From Labia minor (Eukaryota > Arthropoda > Insecta > Dermaptera > Spongiphoridae): a stretch of 64,000 bases of DNA. The DNA is taken from assembly GCA_963082975.1 (NCBI GenBank), contig OY720350.1, positions 10,187,488 to 10,251,487 on the forward strand, read 5' to 3'. The notes beneath the pieces were generated by a model that was not told where the DNA came from, made no database searches, and saw only the letters and a program-made list of their open reading frames with translations. Both the position numbers and the translations under genes were made by a program. Of this stretch, positions 11,183 through 23,500 are shown piece by piece. Every line of letters begins with the position of its first letter. Position 1 is the first letter of the stretch.

Positions 11183-14100
11183 ATGATACCTTATCTTGTG
11201 TTGTTGTCCTCTGAAGCAGCGATAGAAAACGCAACATGTCATTTGAGCTGGTGATATAAAAATATAATAAATACGAAATGGGAGAATATAATTAATAGGA
11301 GATGAAGTCCAGAACATTTTAATTCCGTTTCTACTTTTAAATTTTCATTAATGAAATCGTGTAGGAAAAAAAAAACAAGATCCATTTTAATGACTTTTTC
11401 CTAAAGAAATTGAGTAAGCGGTAATCTGCCATTAAATCAAAATGAAAACATTGGAATTAATTAACATTAACAACAACAACGAGCCAATAAAATGGAAGCA
11501 GATAAAATTACGACACTCACACTTCTTCATCCCACAGAAATGGATCCTAATAGTTTATTTAAGAGAATTCATAGACTTATTATGATAACATAAGAATAAT
11601 AAGGTGTATTTATTAGCGGAGATCATGACAGACCATAAACTACAATAAGTTGAGGGGATTTTCAAAAGAAAATTCATTTAATTTTAATAGATAATCATGC
11701 TCAAGTGTCAAATTAATCAGATAAATAAAAATTTTAAAAGCTTTCACTACCGGTCAATTATTACAATCATTGTAAAGGAACTTTTATAGAAATTTACAAT
11801 AATTGATACTTTTCTAAATGTTAAATATACATAAAAAAAATTTTATAAAATAACGTTTTTCTCAGGGAGTAAAAAGAAAAAAATATTAATTTTCTCTAAC
11901 TGATTTTAAATATTTATATTAAGTAAATGTTATTATTTAAGTAATGTTTTTAAAATATATTTATTATATTAATTAAAAATATCTCTTTTAATGTTATAAA
12001 ATATTTTGAATTTTTTCAAAATGAAAGTTAAGTCAATATTTATCCGTCAGATTGCGTGAATGAAAATTCAAATACTAAAGGCAATTAATCGCTATTTACA
12101 TTATAATTAATTAATTATAATGCAATTATATTTCTTCCATACCTTCTAATGATCCATTGAAATATCTATAAAATTTTTCAAAAGTCTATCTCAATTTAAA
12201 GTTAATGAAAAATCGATTTCAATTTGTCATAAGAGCGAACAGACAGACAGACAGACATAAAGCAAAGTTGTTAAAAACGTTATAATAATTATAAAAAAGG
12301 AAGGAAGTGCAAAAAAGAGATTAACAAGGCTTAGCTTTTGTTTCATGTTTTGAAGATTAAATAATTAATATTTACAAATTTCTGTCCCTTTGATGTACAC
12401 CTTGCTATTCCAATACCTCTCCAATCTCTCTATTCTTATTAGTGATATCCTACAACTAATAATACACAATGAACTTAGGTTAGTTTTAATTAGAATTTAG
12501 CTTAGAAGATGGGTACGTGATATAAAAATACATAGATTTTAAAAATATTTATTTAATGGTGATTTTCTTAGAATTCACTTGTAGAATTTTTTCTTGAATT
12601 GCATAAAATGTAAGTGGAAAGAAAATCTTCTATACCCATAGATCTTCAATTCTTTTAAAATTGATTAATTTATGAGTACAAACAGATAAAAAATATTTAC
12701 CTGAAATAAGTATTTTTATTTATGATAAAAAAAAAATTCTGAGATTTTCTTTATTTTAATTTTTTAAGTTTTCAATTTTTTTGCCCTATTTTTGAAGGAA
12801 AAAGAAAAAGAAATATTTTTTCTAACTCTTTACATTTCAAAAGACGGGAAGGATTTTTTTTTTTTTTTTGTTTTTATACCGAAATGATTTTTTATAACGA
12901 GAGACTTAAATACAATTTTCTTTTCTTAAAGGCACTGATAGTTTTTGTTCTAATAAAATAAAATAGCTTGCAACCCTAAAATAGATGTGAACATCCACTT
13001 AACCCGGAAAGGGTCCAAAATTTCATGATAGATTTATGAAGAATTTGGAACAAAGGCGAGGTCCTTTGATTGGTTTTGATTTTTTTTTTTGTCTTTTTTG
13101 TAGAGATGCGTAAACCACATATGTCCTGGTTGCCCTTAATGTAATATATGAAACGAGGAGGATGGACCTATTTCCTGGTCTCGTCTCGCTTCGCTTGGTC
13201 TCAAGTCGTGAACAAACATAACACCCCTCCTCCAGTTTCGATGGAAATGGGTTTTTTAATGTTTGTTATAAGAAGAATGTGTGTGTATGTGTGGTTATGT
13301 TGGTTGGAGAGTTTCAGACCTCTCAGACACTCTCAAGTGGAATTCAATAAAAAGTTCAAGGGAAAAAGAAAAAAAAAATAAATAAATAAATGTGCCGAAA
13401 TCCGCGAATGGATGGATTTAAAGCAACCCTCCAAGAAATATCTACCAATATAATGGATAGTATTAAAGAAATTGTAGAAATCTACTTGAGAGTTAATCCA
13501 TAGCATACAATACAAATACCATGTATGAGTAACCAAAATAAATAAATATATTTACTATATATATAATAATCTTAAATAAATATCTTTTCAAAGATAAAAA
13601 AAAAACACTTTTTCATTTAATTAATCTTATCTACATACTCCTATTATATTTATTAAAATTCATAAATGTTGGTAATTTACCTGAATGGATGAATCATTTT
13701 GTTAAAAATTTCGAAGAATGGAAGACATCATACCTATAACAAAAAAATAAAATTATTTATATTTATATGGAAATTAATTTTAAAAAAATTAAGGTAATTG
13801 TTTACAAAAACGGAAGAATCAGGGATTTGGAAAAATTTTACCAATGGATTCCTTTTTAATTTCCTTATGCAATATTTTCTAGTTTCGAAGATAAAATTGA
13901 TTAAAGTTTGACAGAAAAACTAGTTATGAACGTCCAATGAACAGATATTTAGTAATGTTTTATAGAGTAATTCACTAATTATTCACTTATTCATTCGATT
14001 TGTTTTCGGTTCGTCTTGAAAGTGAAAAAAAAAACTGAAAAAAAAATCTGAAAATTAGTGAAGCCCTCTACTGGTCAAATGAATAAAACATTATAAATAT

Positions 14101-15099
14101 GCTAGCTAAATTTAATGTCAATGGATTTATATGAAAATTTTAATAATATTTCTCCCGGAAACTATAAATGACCGAACCATTTGCTTATTTAATAGTCACT
14201 TGGAATTAAAAAAGAAATCTACCAAAGTAAGTTTCCTACTTATTCCTCAAGCTTCCGTTTTTGTAAACAATTACTAAAATTATTTATATTTAAAATTATA
14301 TAAAAAAAAAAATTAATATATTATGGATTATTTATTTATTTTATATATATATATATATATATATAATTCAATGATTTTTTTAATAATATTTATATATATA
14401 TTTTTTTTTAATTAAATGATTGAATAATTGAATTATTGATTATAAAAATGTTGATATTTTGGATTTAATTTAATTTATAACAAGAAAGAATATATACACA
14501 ATATCTTCGTATAAATATTTATATATTCAACTACATATATTCATTTTTCAATAATTTTGACATAAATAAAATAAATAAGATAAGAGAATAAAAATAAATG
14601 AAAGATGAATGAATTGAGTAGTTAGTGTAAATAAATATATAAATAATTACTATAGATTTAAATAAATGATTTTAGAAAGATAATGAGAAATTAAATGGGT
14701 TTGTTTAACATTTTGAATAAATGATAAATATCATGCGACCTTTAATTTTCGAGTTGTGTTATTTTGGAGATGTTTATTTATTTATTTATTTTTTTTTACT
14801 AAATGAAGGAATATGTAAATTGTATTCCTTTGTTTTATTAAAATTCATTGGGAGCGGGAAAACTCATTTGTTCTTGTGTAAAATATATTATTTGCATAAG
14901 CAAATATCTAATTTGATAAGCACCGATGATTCTTGTAAAATAACAGAGTAAAGGGTGAAACCCCGCCTCCTATAATTTCTTCCCCCATTCTAAACAAATA
15001 TATAATTCTAAATGGAGATTCTATTTATTCTTGATTCTTAACGATAAGATAAAGTCTTCTAATGTATAAATAATGGATTAAAATTTTCAATAGGGTAAG
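10573..15099. other. AT-rich intergenic DNA with microsatellites
   Basis: No convincing gene. A TA tract runs straight into a TG tract at about 11122-11182. A CAGA tetranucleotide tract lies at 12240-12257. Another TA run is at about 14343-14364. The ORF at 13148-13381 sits in a slightly GC-richer patch but ends in poly-lysine and has no family signature. The antiparallel ORFs near 11000-11300 are made by the dinucleotide tract. Confidence 0.5.
11122..11182. repeat. Compound (TA)n(TG)n microsatellite
   Basis: About 17 TA units are followed directly by about 12 TG units. It creates spurious YIYIYI and CVCVCV reading frames on both strands. Confidence 0.95.
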
Positions 15100-15660
15100 A
15101 TGAGCATAGAACGATCGGGGTGGAGGAGGAGGAGGTGGTGGGAGGCGGGATTCGAAATGATGGGGATTTGATTTCAAATGAAAGCGCATTCAGCATTCAG
15201 TTCACTGAAGTAAATTAATATGTTGAGATGATCATCAGCTGATGTATATGCGAAGGGTGGCTGAGAAGTGCCAGGTGCCGGAAAGGGCTTAGGCCCTGTG
15301 GCTTTGAGAAAACAATTGCGCCTGGAAAACCAAGCCCGCTTTTGGGAAGCTCCCCACCTGCGCACACTTTACTCGGCAAATCGCATGGAACGTTGCCTGC
15401 CTATTTATCCCCGGGCAGGTTAATATTTTTCTATTCCCAATCGAGTCTATTATTCAAAGGGTTTATCTATCGATATGCGGAGGCGATAGCCCTGCGACGA
15501 CTCTTATACCAAGAAACGGTCACATACCATTTAGTTTCACACATTGTCTCCTTGTCTCCTACGAGAATGGTTAGAAATTCACCTGGTCAATTGTGCCAAT
15601 CGCCATTTCACTATACAAAGAGAAATTTGTCTAAAATCTTTCCTATCTCGCAATCTACTT
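15100..15660. other. GC-richer island of unknown role
   Basis: This stretch is markedly richer in G and C than its surroundings. It begins with a GGA-rich purine tract (15117-15150) and holds open frames of 63 aa (minus) and 109 aa (plus, 15342-15671). Neither translation has a domain, signal peptide or composition I recognise, and the two frames overlap at their ends. It could be an exon of an unseen gene, a conserved regulatory element, or an old repeat. Confidence 0.4.
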
Positions 15661-15859
15661 GTATATATTGAAAATAAAATAATATTCATATCTAAAACCC
15701 ATCAAATTCACATCTTTTTTATGTAAAGTAAACAAGAATAATAATAAAATATCTAATTTCAAAAAGAGAACCCTTTGAATGGATCAAAAAGCAAAAAGGG
15801 ATATAAGCCTTCCTTGGTCCAAGATAGATAAAATGATTAGCTAGCTATATTATCTATAT

Positions 15860-16066
15860 CAGTGATTGTCAACCACTGTGCCGGGGCACTTTAGTGTGCC
15901 GCGAGATTTCAAAAATGTGCCGCAAGATTATGATGCTCTTAAACATTTCCGACTTTTTTTTCTAAATTTTTTTCAATTTGGTTCTAAAAAAAAACTTTTT
16001 TCAATATGGTAAACTTTTACTCTTATCTTTTTCTTTGTGTGCAGCTAAATTTTTAAATCGTCATTG
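15860..16066 (+). mobile_element. hAT MITE, CAGTGATTCTCAACC family
   Basis: Flanked by a perfect 8-bp direct repeat ATCTATAT (15852-15859 and 16067-16074), the hAT target-site signature. The left end CAGTGATTGTCAACCACTG is well kept, while the right end is decayed (only ATTG-like). The interior has GTGCCGCGAG repeats and the shared AT-rich core in reverse orientation. It has no coding capacity. Confidence 0.9.
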
Positions 16067-16346
16067 ATCTATATAAATCCGATAAATACAAATCATGTTG
16101 TCTAAATTCATTTTTTTTTTAATATATATTCATCTTATAAAAGCTGCATGTTTCTTCAGTGTCGATGATGATATAGACGGATAGCAGTTAATATCCAATA
16201 AAAAAATAAAAAATCATACAAAAAATATAATTTATTTAAATTAATTAATAACTCTCCTTGGAGTAGAAAGTATCGTGTGGTAAATAATAAGAAAAAACGA
16301 ATATTTTCTTAAATTAAAATTTAAGATTAATAAATATATATATATA

Positions 16347-17130
16347 CACCTGTCCACCGTTTTACACGGAAGATTGGTTCCGAACAAAATCATGTAAATC
16401 GAAATCTTAAATTTTCTATGTTAAAACCGTGTAAAACGAAAAACACTAAAATGTGGATAATTCAATCATATTTTAATTCTTTTATTATTTTATTAGAAAG
16501 TATAAGTACATAATACATAATACACTAGGAACAAAAAATATAAGAATATAAATGCGTGTATGCAGCCGAATATATACTTTTACCAGTTTTTACTATCTCG
16601 CCAGAAATAGCATTGCGATCATGAAAATGTCGAAATTTTGATGTTTTTATACGTTTTGAAGGTTCCTGAATCATTTTCACTAACGTTGAGAAAAATGTCT
16701 GTCTGTCCGTCTCTGTGTGTGTGGGTGTGTAGACCTGTTTACGCAAAAACTCTATGTTTGATAGTTTTTCACATGATTAAAAATTGTATAAAACTGCTAT
16801 ATATAGAATTTCAGCTTGATTGAATCGCTGAAAGTACCGGAATTAATTTTTTAACACTGCAGATCAAGAGTTTACAAGTGGCATGGTGCCAATAACAAAG
16901 AGCCAAACACGCGCTGGTTTATTAAATATTATTTATTAATTTTAATTTATAAATTATAATTAATTACATTTAAATTAAAATAATATATAATATATTATGT
17001 TATTTAATCCCATTCAAATTGCGAGATAGTCGGGTGGAGACACTCCAGCTTATTTGAAATCCGTTAATTATTAAACCATATAAAATCGAAATCGTGTAAA
17101 AATAGTACCGTGTAAAACGGGGGACAGGTG
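16347..17130. mobile_element. pogo-like TA-flanked MITE carrying a nested insertion
   Basis: The terminal inverted repeats read CACCTGTCCACCGTTTTACA on the left and, reversed, CACCTGTCCCCCGTTTTACA on the right, each flanked by TA. TA duplication and this repeat type suit a Tc1/mariner-superfamily (pogo/Tigger-like) element. Subterminal sequence repeats the GTGTAAAACG motif. The middle is occupied by a family A HINE-like insertion (16591-17048), so the original element was only about 330 bp. No transposase is present. Confidence 0.8.
16591..17048 (+). mobile_element. HINE/Helentron-like element, family A, copy 2 (nested)
   Basis: This copy shows the family architecture best. The 5' end is TACTATCTCGCCAG (16591 on). 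The exact complement GCGAGATAGT sits at 17021-17030, and the terminal hairpin and CACTCCAG end at 17048. Between them lie the shared block TTTTTATACGTTTTGAAGG, a GTCTGTCTGTCCGTCTCTG/TG microsatellite at about 16697-16728, and a long TAAT-rich stretch. It lies inside the pogo-like element at 16347-17130 and shows no target duplication; the 5' flank ends in T. Confidence 0.78.
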
Positions 17131-18054
17131 TATATTCATTCATTATAGTAATTTATTTATTATTATAAGTAAAAATTTATCAAATCAAATATGTTATATT
17201 TGAAACAAAAAGTAAATCGATACCATTTTTTGGAAACAAGTAAAAAAAAAAAAATTCTGTGAATTGAGAATTCAAATTGTTGTATTATTTTTTTTTATTA
17301 TTTGTTTTGGGATTTGTTTATTTCAGTTTTATTACTAGACGTGATGGTACACTGTTACCATGAAGATCGAACGTTGATCATAAAATGACATCGATTTTTA
17401 CAACTTGGACAAAGACTTTTTTTTTTAAATTTATTCTAGAAAAGGTCCGCCCTTTTTTCTCTCTCCTTCTTTTGTATTACCTTCCTCATTCATTCAAGTC
17501 ACCCTAGATATATTGGCCATAAAGTGAAGCGAACTTCTCAATCTTCCGTGTTTTGCTCCCACACTGGCCGGTCACCAAAACAAATTGAACACATGAAAAA
17601 TATTTACCCCAATATGCCTTGTGTAAGTTTGTGGGGCTAGTGTCAGTCTTTCAACCCTCTAACCAATTGACTCTTTATAATAAATTAAATATAGGACCAT
17701 ATCGAAACGGGCATAACTTCCGCATGAATTTGTAAAGGAACAGAAGTGGAGGTGAGACAAAAAAAGAAAAAAAATGATGGCTTTTTTTGGGATTCTTGAC
17801 ATGAATAGGTTGTAAATATCTTTTAAATTATTTGAATTTTTATGGTTCGTATTATATAAAGCTAAAATCTACAAATTAATACCAGATTACTAAATTGAAC
17901 ATTGATTTATTAAACATGTTTTTCCTGCAAACTCTCAATAATATTTTATTATTATTTTTTTTATTTCATTCATTCAATCACAAAATCGAAAATAATATTT
18001 TTGATTATTCTATTGAACGCTTATATATATACATATATATATCTGAGATTCTAC
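17131..18054. other. Intergenic DNA
   Basis: Nothing recognisable. A moderately GC-richer patch spans about 17500-17700, without a reading frame of note. Confidence 0.45.
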
Positions 18055-18175
18055 TGAACCTGAAAGTTCTTGGCCTCAGCAACCACATTCTCTATTCTGA
18101 GCTACCAATTTAACTCAGATTTTCTTGCATCTCTCTCACGACCCTTCTTACTTTGTCCATCCACCGCATCGATAG
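18055..18175 (-). pseudogene. Short non-LTR retrotransposon tail
   Basis: The minus strand encodes RWMDKVRRVVREM followed, past stops and a frameshift, by a stretch matching the tail of the 8180-8560 remnant (N-VVA-AKNF). The DNA shares AGTTCTTGGC and CAGCAACCACATT with that remnant. Only about 120 bp survive. Confidence 0.6.
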
Positions 18176-18699
18176 TTTATAAAGAAATTTTATTAATTAT
18201 TTTCAATCAATAACTGATAACTGTTAAGTCTATTGTAATATAAAAATATACTTTATATTGTTTTACATACAAATATGTCACTGCTTTTGAAAAAGACAGG
18301 TGATTGTTCTAATTTTGACAAAAAGGAACTGTTAAAAAATGGAGTAAACACTGTCAAGATTTTACCGTTTTTTATTACCAAATTATTTCATTGTTCATTA
18401 TTTAAATAAAAAAATTGTATAATTTATTTTTAATAAAAAAATTATTTACTTTACTTTTATCTATTTAAAGCGATAATTGTAAAAAAAAATTTTTTAATAG
18501 TAATTTTAACGTAGTTCATTAATAAGACATGATATATATTTTTGTAGTTTTGCTACGATTAAAGTAAATTTAATGTGAGACATAATTAATGACCAATTAG
18601 TGTAGAAATAAATATACAATATATAATCTCACTATAAAATTTAATAATTAATTAATATAAGATTCAATAAAATACCTAATAAATTTTACAATAAATAAA
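18176..18699. other. AT-rich intergenic DNA
   Basis: No feature can be supported. Confidence 0.45.
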
Positions 18700-18897
18700 G
18701 CATACAGTCGTTGGCCCCCTTAAGCAATTCATAGCAGACTTTAATGCATATCTGGGAAAATTGCGGAACAATCTGTGTCAATTTAAGTTTGCAGAACATT
18801 GATACTAAGAGCATTTTGATGAATAAAAAAAAATCATTTTCTCATGAGATATTTTCAATAAGCACACAAAAATATTAAAAAATACAGTTATTGGGCC
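18700..18897 (-). mobile_element. Fragment of the CAGTCGTTGGCCCC-TIR element
   Basis: The left end GCATACAGTCGTTGGCCCCC matches the inverted terminal repeat of the copies at 22306 and 30302. About 200 bp of the interior align in reverse, through a TTAAGCAATTC block and an AAGCACACAAAAAT block. It stops inside the element at a second motif copy, CAGTTATTGG. The other half is missing. Confidence 0.7.
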
Positions 18898-20013
18898 AAA
18901 TTTAAATTTAAAAAATAATAATAACAATGATAATAATTTAGCTTTGAAGATTTTATTCTTTTAAAAGTTTTTATATGTTCTATCAATAAATAATATATAT
19001 TAAATCTTTTTAAATAATTGAAGGTAGCATTCCCTGTGGACTAGGATGCAGAAAATCTAGGTAGTAGAAAAAATTTCGTATAAAAATAATTATATTGCCT
19101 AAGGCCTTAAGGGATGAGAGACCCTCCTACTTCCTCTTCCGTATGACACATCCAATTTCCTCGAGGAAAAATGGTCAAAAGTGAAAGTTTTAACATTTTT
19201 AAATTTTTTTATTTGAAGAAAAAAATATTGATAAATTTTTTATATAGTGGAATAAACTTTAATTTTAAAAAACAAAAAAAAATAAAAAATTATTTACGAT
19301 GGATTCTATGAAAGGAGCGAATTAATAAAAAAAAATTTATTAAATTATGTGTGTGTGATTAGTATTACTTTTATTTATTACTAGTAAATTAATAAAATGT
19401 AAACATTAAAATCATTATTTATCAAAATAATTTTAATAAATACTTACTTATAATTAAAAATTAAAATAAAATTTTATTTTCTCAATACACATTAAATAGT
19501 ATATTCAAAATTATATTATTATTAAAAAAATATAGTATAGTTATATAAGCAATTAAAAATATATAAGTATGTATTTTTTAAAAATCAGACCCTATCAAGC
19601 ATTTTCCTTGCACGTCATCTTTGATAAATGTTCTCTTGATCTGAGTTGACCTTAGATATTTACCCTCAATCGAAGCTTTCTAAGACTACAATTTTTCATA
19701 ATCTATACCGCTTAAAAATTATCATTTATAATATACTAATGGGATTTAGAATAAAAAACAAATAATCAACAAACTGTTAATGGCCTAACGAAAAAAAAAA
19801 GTCTTCAAAGAAATCAATCTAATCAGTAGCAAAGTAGTTTTTAAAAGTCGATGATAGAGAAGAGCACCGGGAGAAAATTAACCTCATTTGTTATTTAACA
19901 TAGTTATCACCTGGACACGTATCCAAAAGGGAGTGATAGACTAAAGGAAATAGAAACTGATTGATGATTAATAAATGTAAAATAAAAACACTGCCACCAA
20001 ATATTTTTTTTAT

Positions 20014-20064
<51 letters not shown>

Positions 20065-20250
20065 AATCAAATAAGACTAATTAACAAAGAAAAACAAAAT
20101 TCTATTGTACGTACATATACATACATAAGAAGATGGAAGATTTAATTAGTATCCGCCGTCTCTGGTAGTCTCTCACTCAGTCAGTAGCATATAATGAATG
20201 ATATTTTTATAATAATTACTAAAAATAAATAATTAAAAAAAATTAAGTTA
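18898..20250. other. AT-rich intergenic DNA with a long TA tract
   Basis: No gene. A TA dinucleotide tract of more than 40 bases runs at about 20017-20059. Bases around 19590-19680 are slightly GC-richer, without a recognisable motif. Confidence 0.5.
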
Positions 20251-21783
20251 CAGTGTTTTATTTATAAATGCACTAAAAACTAGAAAATAATTTTTCTTTT
20301 AGCCTCAAAAAGGATATTCTTCTTCATGATAGGGTTGAACAATGGTCCGTCTACTTAACACTTCAACAACAATTCAACAATTGTCTAGATACTTTGAATA
20401 AAGAGCCTAATTAAAATGAATTAGTTAATTAATTTTCTAGGGATCTCTCAAATAAAACGCTTGGATTTAAATTAAAAATGATGACAAAATTAACGGCAAG
20501 CGTTTTATTTGAGAGATCCCTAGAAAATTAATTAACTAATTCATTTTAATTAGGCGCTTTATTCAAAGTATCTAGACAATTGTTGAATTGTTGTTGAAGT
20601 GTTAAGTAGACGGACCATTGTTCAACCCTATCATGAAGAAGAATATACTTATTGAGGCTAAGAGAAAAAATATTTTCTAGTTTTTAGTGCATTTATAAAT
20701 AAAACACTGTAACTTAATTTTTTTTAATTATTTATTTTATTTTAAATTTTTTAGTAAATAAATGTTTAAAGTTTAAGTTTTATTTGTATATACTTTGAGA
20801 TTATAAATGATGTTTAATGATGGGTTAAAATTTATTAATTAAATTATTAATTAATTAATTAAGAAATTTAAAACTTTATTTCATATTTATGTATTGTCAT
20901 CCAAATCTGAAAAGTAAGCAAAGTTTTAGTTATACAAATAAAACTTAAACTTTAAACATTTATTTACTAAAAAATTTAAAATAAAATAAATAATTAAAAA
21001 AAATTAAGTTACAGTGTTTTATTTATAAATGCACTAAAAACTAGAAAATATTTTTTCTCTTAGCCTCAATAAGTATATTCTTCTTCATGATAGGGTTGAA
21101 CAATGGTCCGTCTACTTAACACTTCAACAACAATTCAACAATTGTCTAGATACTTTGAATAAAGCGCCTAATTAAAATGAATTAGTTAATTAATTTTCTA
21201 GGGATCTCTCAAATAAAACGCTTGCCGTTAATTTTGTCATCATTTTTAATTTAAATCCAAGCGTTTTATTTGAGAGATCCCTAGAAAATTAATTAACTAA
21301 TTCATTTTAATTAGGCGCTTTATTCAAAGTATCTAGACAATTGTTGAATTGTTGTTGAAGTGTTAAGTAGACGGACCATTGTTCAACCCTATCATGAAGA
21401 AGAATATACTTATTGAGGCTAAGAGAAAAAATATTTTCTAGTTTTTAGTGCATTTATAAATAAAACACTGTAACTTAATTTTTTTTAATTATTTATTTTA
21501 TTTTAAATTTTTTAGTAAATAAATGTTTAAAGTTTAAGTTTTATTTGTATATACTTTGAGATTATAAATGATGTTTAATGATGGGTTAAAATTTATTAAT
21601 TAAATTATTAATTAATTAATTAAGAAATTTAAAACTTTATTTCATATTTATGTATTGTCATCCAAATCTGAAAAGTAAGCAAAGTTTTAGTTCGATTGGT
21701 CAACTGCGACTTTGTAAAAAATGAGTTACTAGATTTGAACAATACAGAAGAACAGACAACAAAGCAAGTTAAATAAAACACTG
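20251..21783. mobile_element. Tc1-like TA-flanked element with a duplicated palindrome
   Basis: The outer ends are CAGTGTTTTATTTA and TAAATAAAACACTG, flanked by TA. Inside are two nearly perfect palindromes. The first has arms about 20223-20462 and 20498-20737 around a 35-base loop. The second is centred about 21240 and is followed by the same roughly 190-bp tail. The second palindrome's loop is the reverse complement of the first. Three of the four arms are identical as far as I compared them; the leftmost arm has several substitutions (around 20290-20320 and at 20406). The simpler copy at 59809-60397 lacks the duplication. No transposase is encoded. Confidence 0.85.
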
Positions 21784-22305
21784 TAAAAACATTTTAAATA
21801 GTAAAATAAAAAATAGTATTCCATTGAATGAGCTCTTGATTCTCTCAATTGAACTGCATTCTGTTGTTTTTTTTACATAGCTTTTTAATGAAATTTTTAT
21901 TCAAAAGTAATATATTAGAATAATCCTAAGTAAGCAAAACTTATACCTAACCATCAATTAAATTTCCAATCCAAATTGAGAATTTCACTTTGGAATATGA
22001 CGATAATTTATATAAGGATCTTAAAGCCCTTATTAGCAGGTCTTTTCTTAGAACCTCTATCAATCTTGACGGCGGTTTTTTTCAAGTTTTCTGCCAGCCC
22101 CTGGCGCCATTTCGGGGTTACTCCGCCTCTCCATAAAACCCTCTTCACTCATATGGCCTTTCTATTTAGTTTTTATTTTACATTCCTTCCAAAACATTTT
22201 TTTATTTATTCTTATGGGCATCTTCGGAGAAAATTCATTATAAGTATAAATATAATTAACTACAAAAATTTTTATAAACTTATTAATATAGATAAAATTA
22301 ATTTG
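21784..22305. other. Intergenic DNA with a GC-richer patch
   Basis: A 110-residue open frame (21976-22308) covers a moderately GC-rich patch at about 22010-22160. The protein is hydrophobic and has no recognised family. It is more likely noncoding. Confidence 0.4.
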
Positions 22306-22876
22306 TGAAAAGAAAATAAAAAATATAATGTACTTATTTTTTTTTCTTTCTTTTTAGTTTATATTATATAAGCTATTAAATTAAATTAATTATCAAAAAT
22401 AAATAAATTAATTAACGAATTTTTGAATAAATCTTTTGTAAAAGTTCATTTACTTTGCCCCTGTTAAAGTAAATCTAGGAATTGGATAAAACTACAGAGG
22501 GTAAAGAATACAGTCGTTGGCCCCGAGGCAGTTATTGGCCCCCTATCACTAAAACACAAATAATAAGAGATTTTTATTTTAAAAATTGCGCTATTAACTA
22601 TGATTATGTAATCGTTTGTTGTATGGTTGTTTAATCACTATAGAATACCTAGGCCAATAACTATAACAGGGTGCCAATAATTGTATTTTTTAGGATTTTT
22701 GTGTGCTTAATCAAAATGTCATGAAAAAATGATTTTTTTCTTTATTCATCAAAATGATCATCGTATCTATGTTCTTCAAACCTAATTTGACTCAGATTGT
22801 TCCGCAATTTGCCAAGATATGCATTAAAGACTGTTAGGAATTGCTTAAGGGGGCCAACGACTGTATGCTTTACCCT
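22306..22876 (+). mobile_element. CAGTCGTTGGCCCC-TIR element, left end lost
   Basis: The right terminal repeat is GGGGCCAACGACTGTATGCTTTACCC. The copy aligns with 30302-30902 throughout but lacks that copy's outermost 35 or so bases on the left. An internal copy of the terminal motif (GGGTAAAG then CAGTCGTTGGCCCC) lies at about 22499-22525, followed by further GTTATTGGCCCC and GGCCAATAACT motifs, so the end is built of repeated units. No reading frame. Confidence 0.75.
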
Positions 22877-23244
22877 ATATATGTAGGTATATCAGTAAAA
22901 AAATAATGGGAATGTTTCATTTGCTTATTGCTTCGTTTAGAATGGATTCTCATTTTTATTTAATGATTTTTTTTTATTATTATTATTATTTAAATATAAA
23001 TGAAATATAAAAAATAGACAATCAAACCCTATTATCACATAAAATTATTTATAATTTTGTATAAATATAAAAACATAAAAAAATGAAAATTAAATGATAT
23101 ACGTATCATATATATATATGTATAGGTATATTATTATAAAAATTAACTACTTAATACAAATGTTACTTAGTAAAAAATGCCTATAATTCAAATAAATAAA
23201 TTCGTTACTATCGTCAAATATAAACTTTTGGAATAAATATCTTT
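22877..23244. other. AT-rich intergenic DNA
   Basis: No feature beyond short TA-rich simple sequence near 23108-23120. Confidence 0.45.
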
Positions 23245-23500
23245 GGATGGGTAGCGAACTTTCCTCACATTCACATGGTCCCGGGTTCAAGTCCCGGGCC
23301 TGGTAAGGGAATTTCCCTAGCTGGGGTCTTTGGGACGGAGTCAACCCAGCCTCCGGGATCAACATTGGGGAAAAGCTACTTGATAGCGCCTCCGATCAAG
23401 AAAATCAAGGTAAAGGTTGAGAGGACCCGTTCTACTGATTATAGGACACCTCATTGATATATCCGGCTTGCTAGGCGTTGCCCTTGCAAAGTCAGAAAAA
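23245..23500 (+). mobile_element. tRNA-derived SINE
   Basis: The head carries an A-box-like GGATGGGTAGCGAAC and, about 30 bases on, a B box inside CCCGGGTTCAAGTCCCGGG (23279-23297), which forms a complete T-arm stem. This is the RNA polymerase III promoter arrangement of tRNA-derived SINEs. The stems of a full tRNA are not otherwise conserved. A roughly 200-bp GC-richer body without homology to the head follows. The 3' limit is uncertain, with only a short A-rich end. The ORFs on both strands here are side effects. Confidence 0.65.

Noticed and set aside
10997-11317. Overlapping frames with YIYIY and CVCVC
   Set aside because: Generated by the TA/TG microsatellite.
15342-15671. 109-codon reading frame
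   Set aside because: No domain, no codon or homology support, and overlapping frames; kept only as a GC-richer island.
16525-16823. Frames on both strands around 16.6 kb, also at 2581 and 26947
   Set aside because: They recur because of the shared family A block and are not conserved as proteins.
21976-22308. 110-codon hydrophobic reading frame
   Set aside because: Composition is typical of random AT-rich frames, without a recognisable family.
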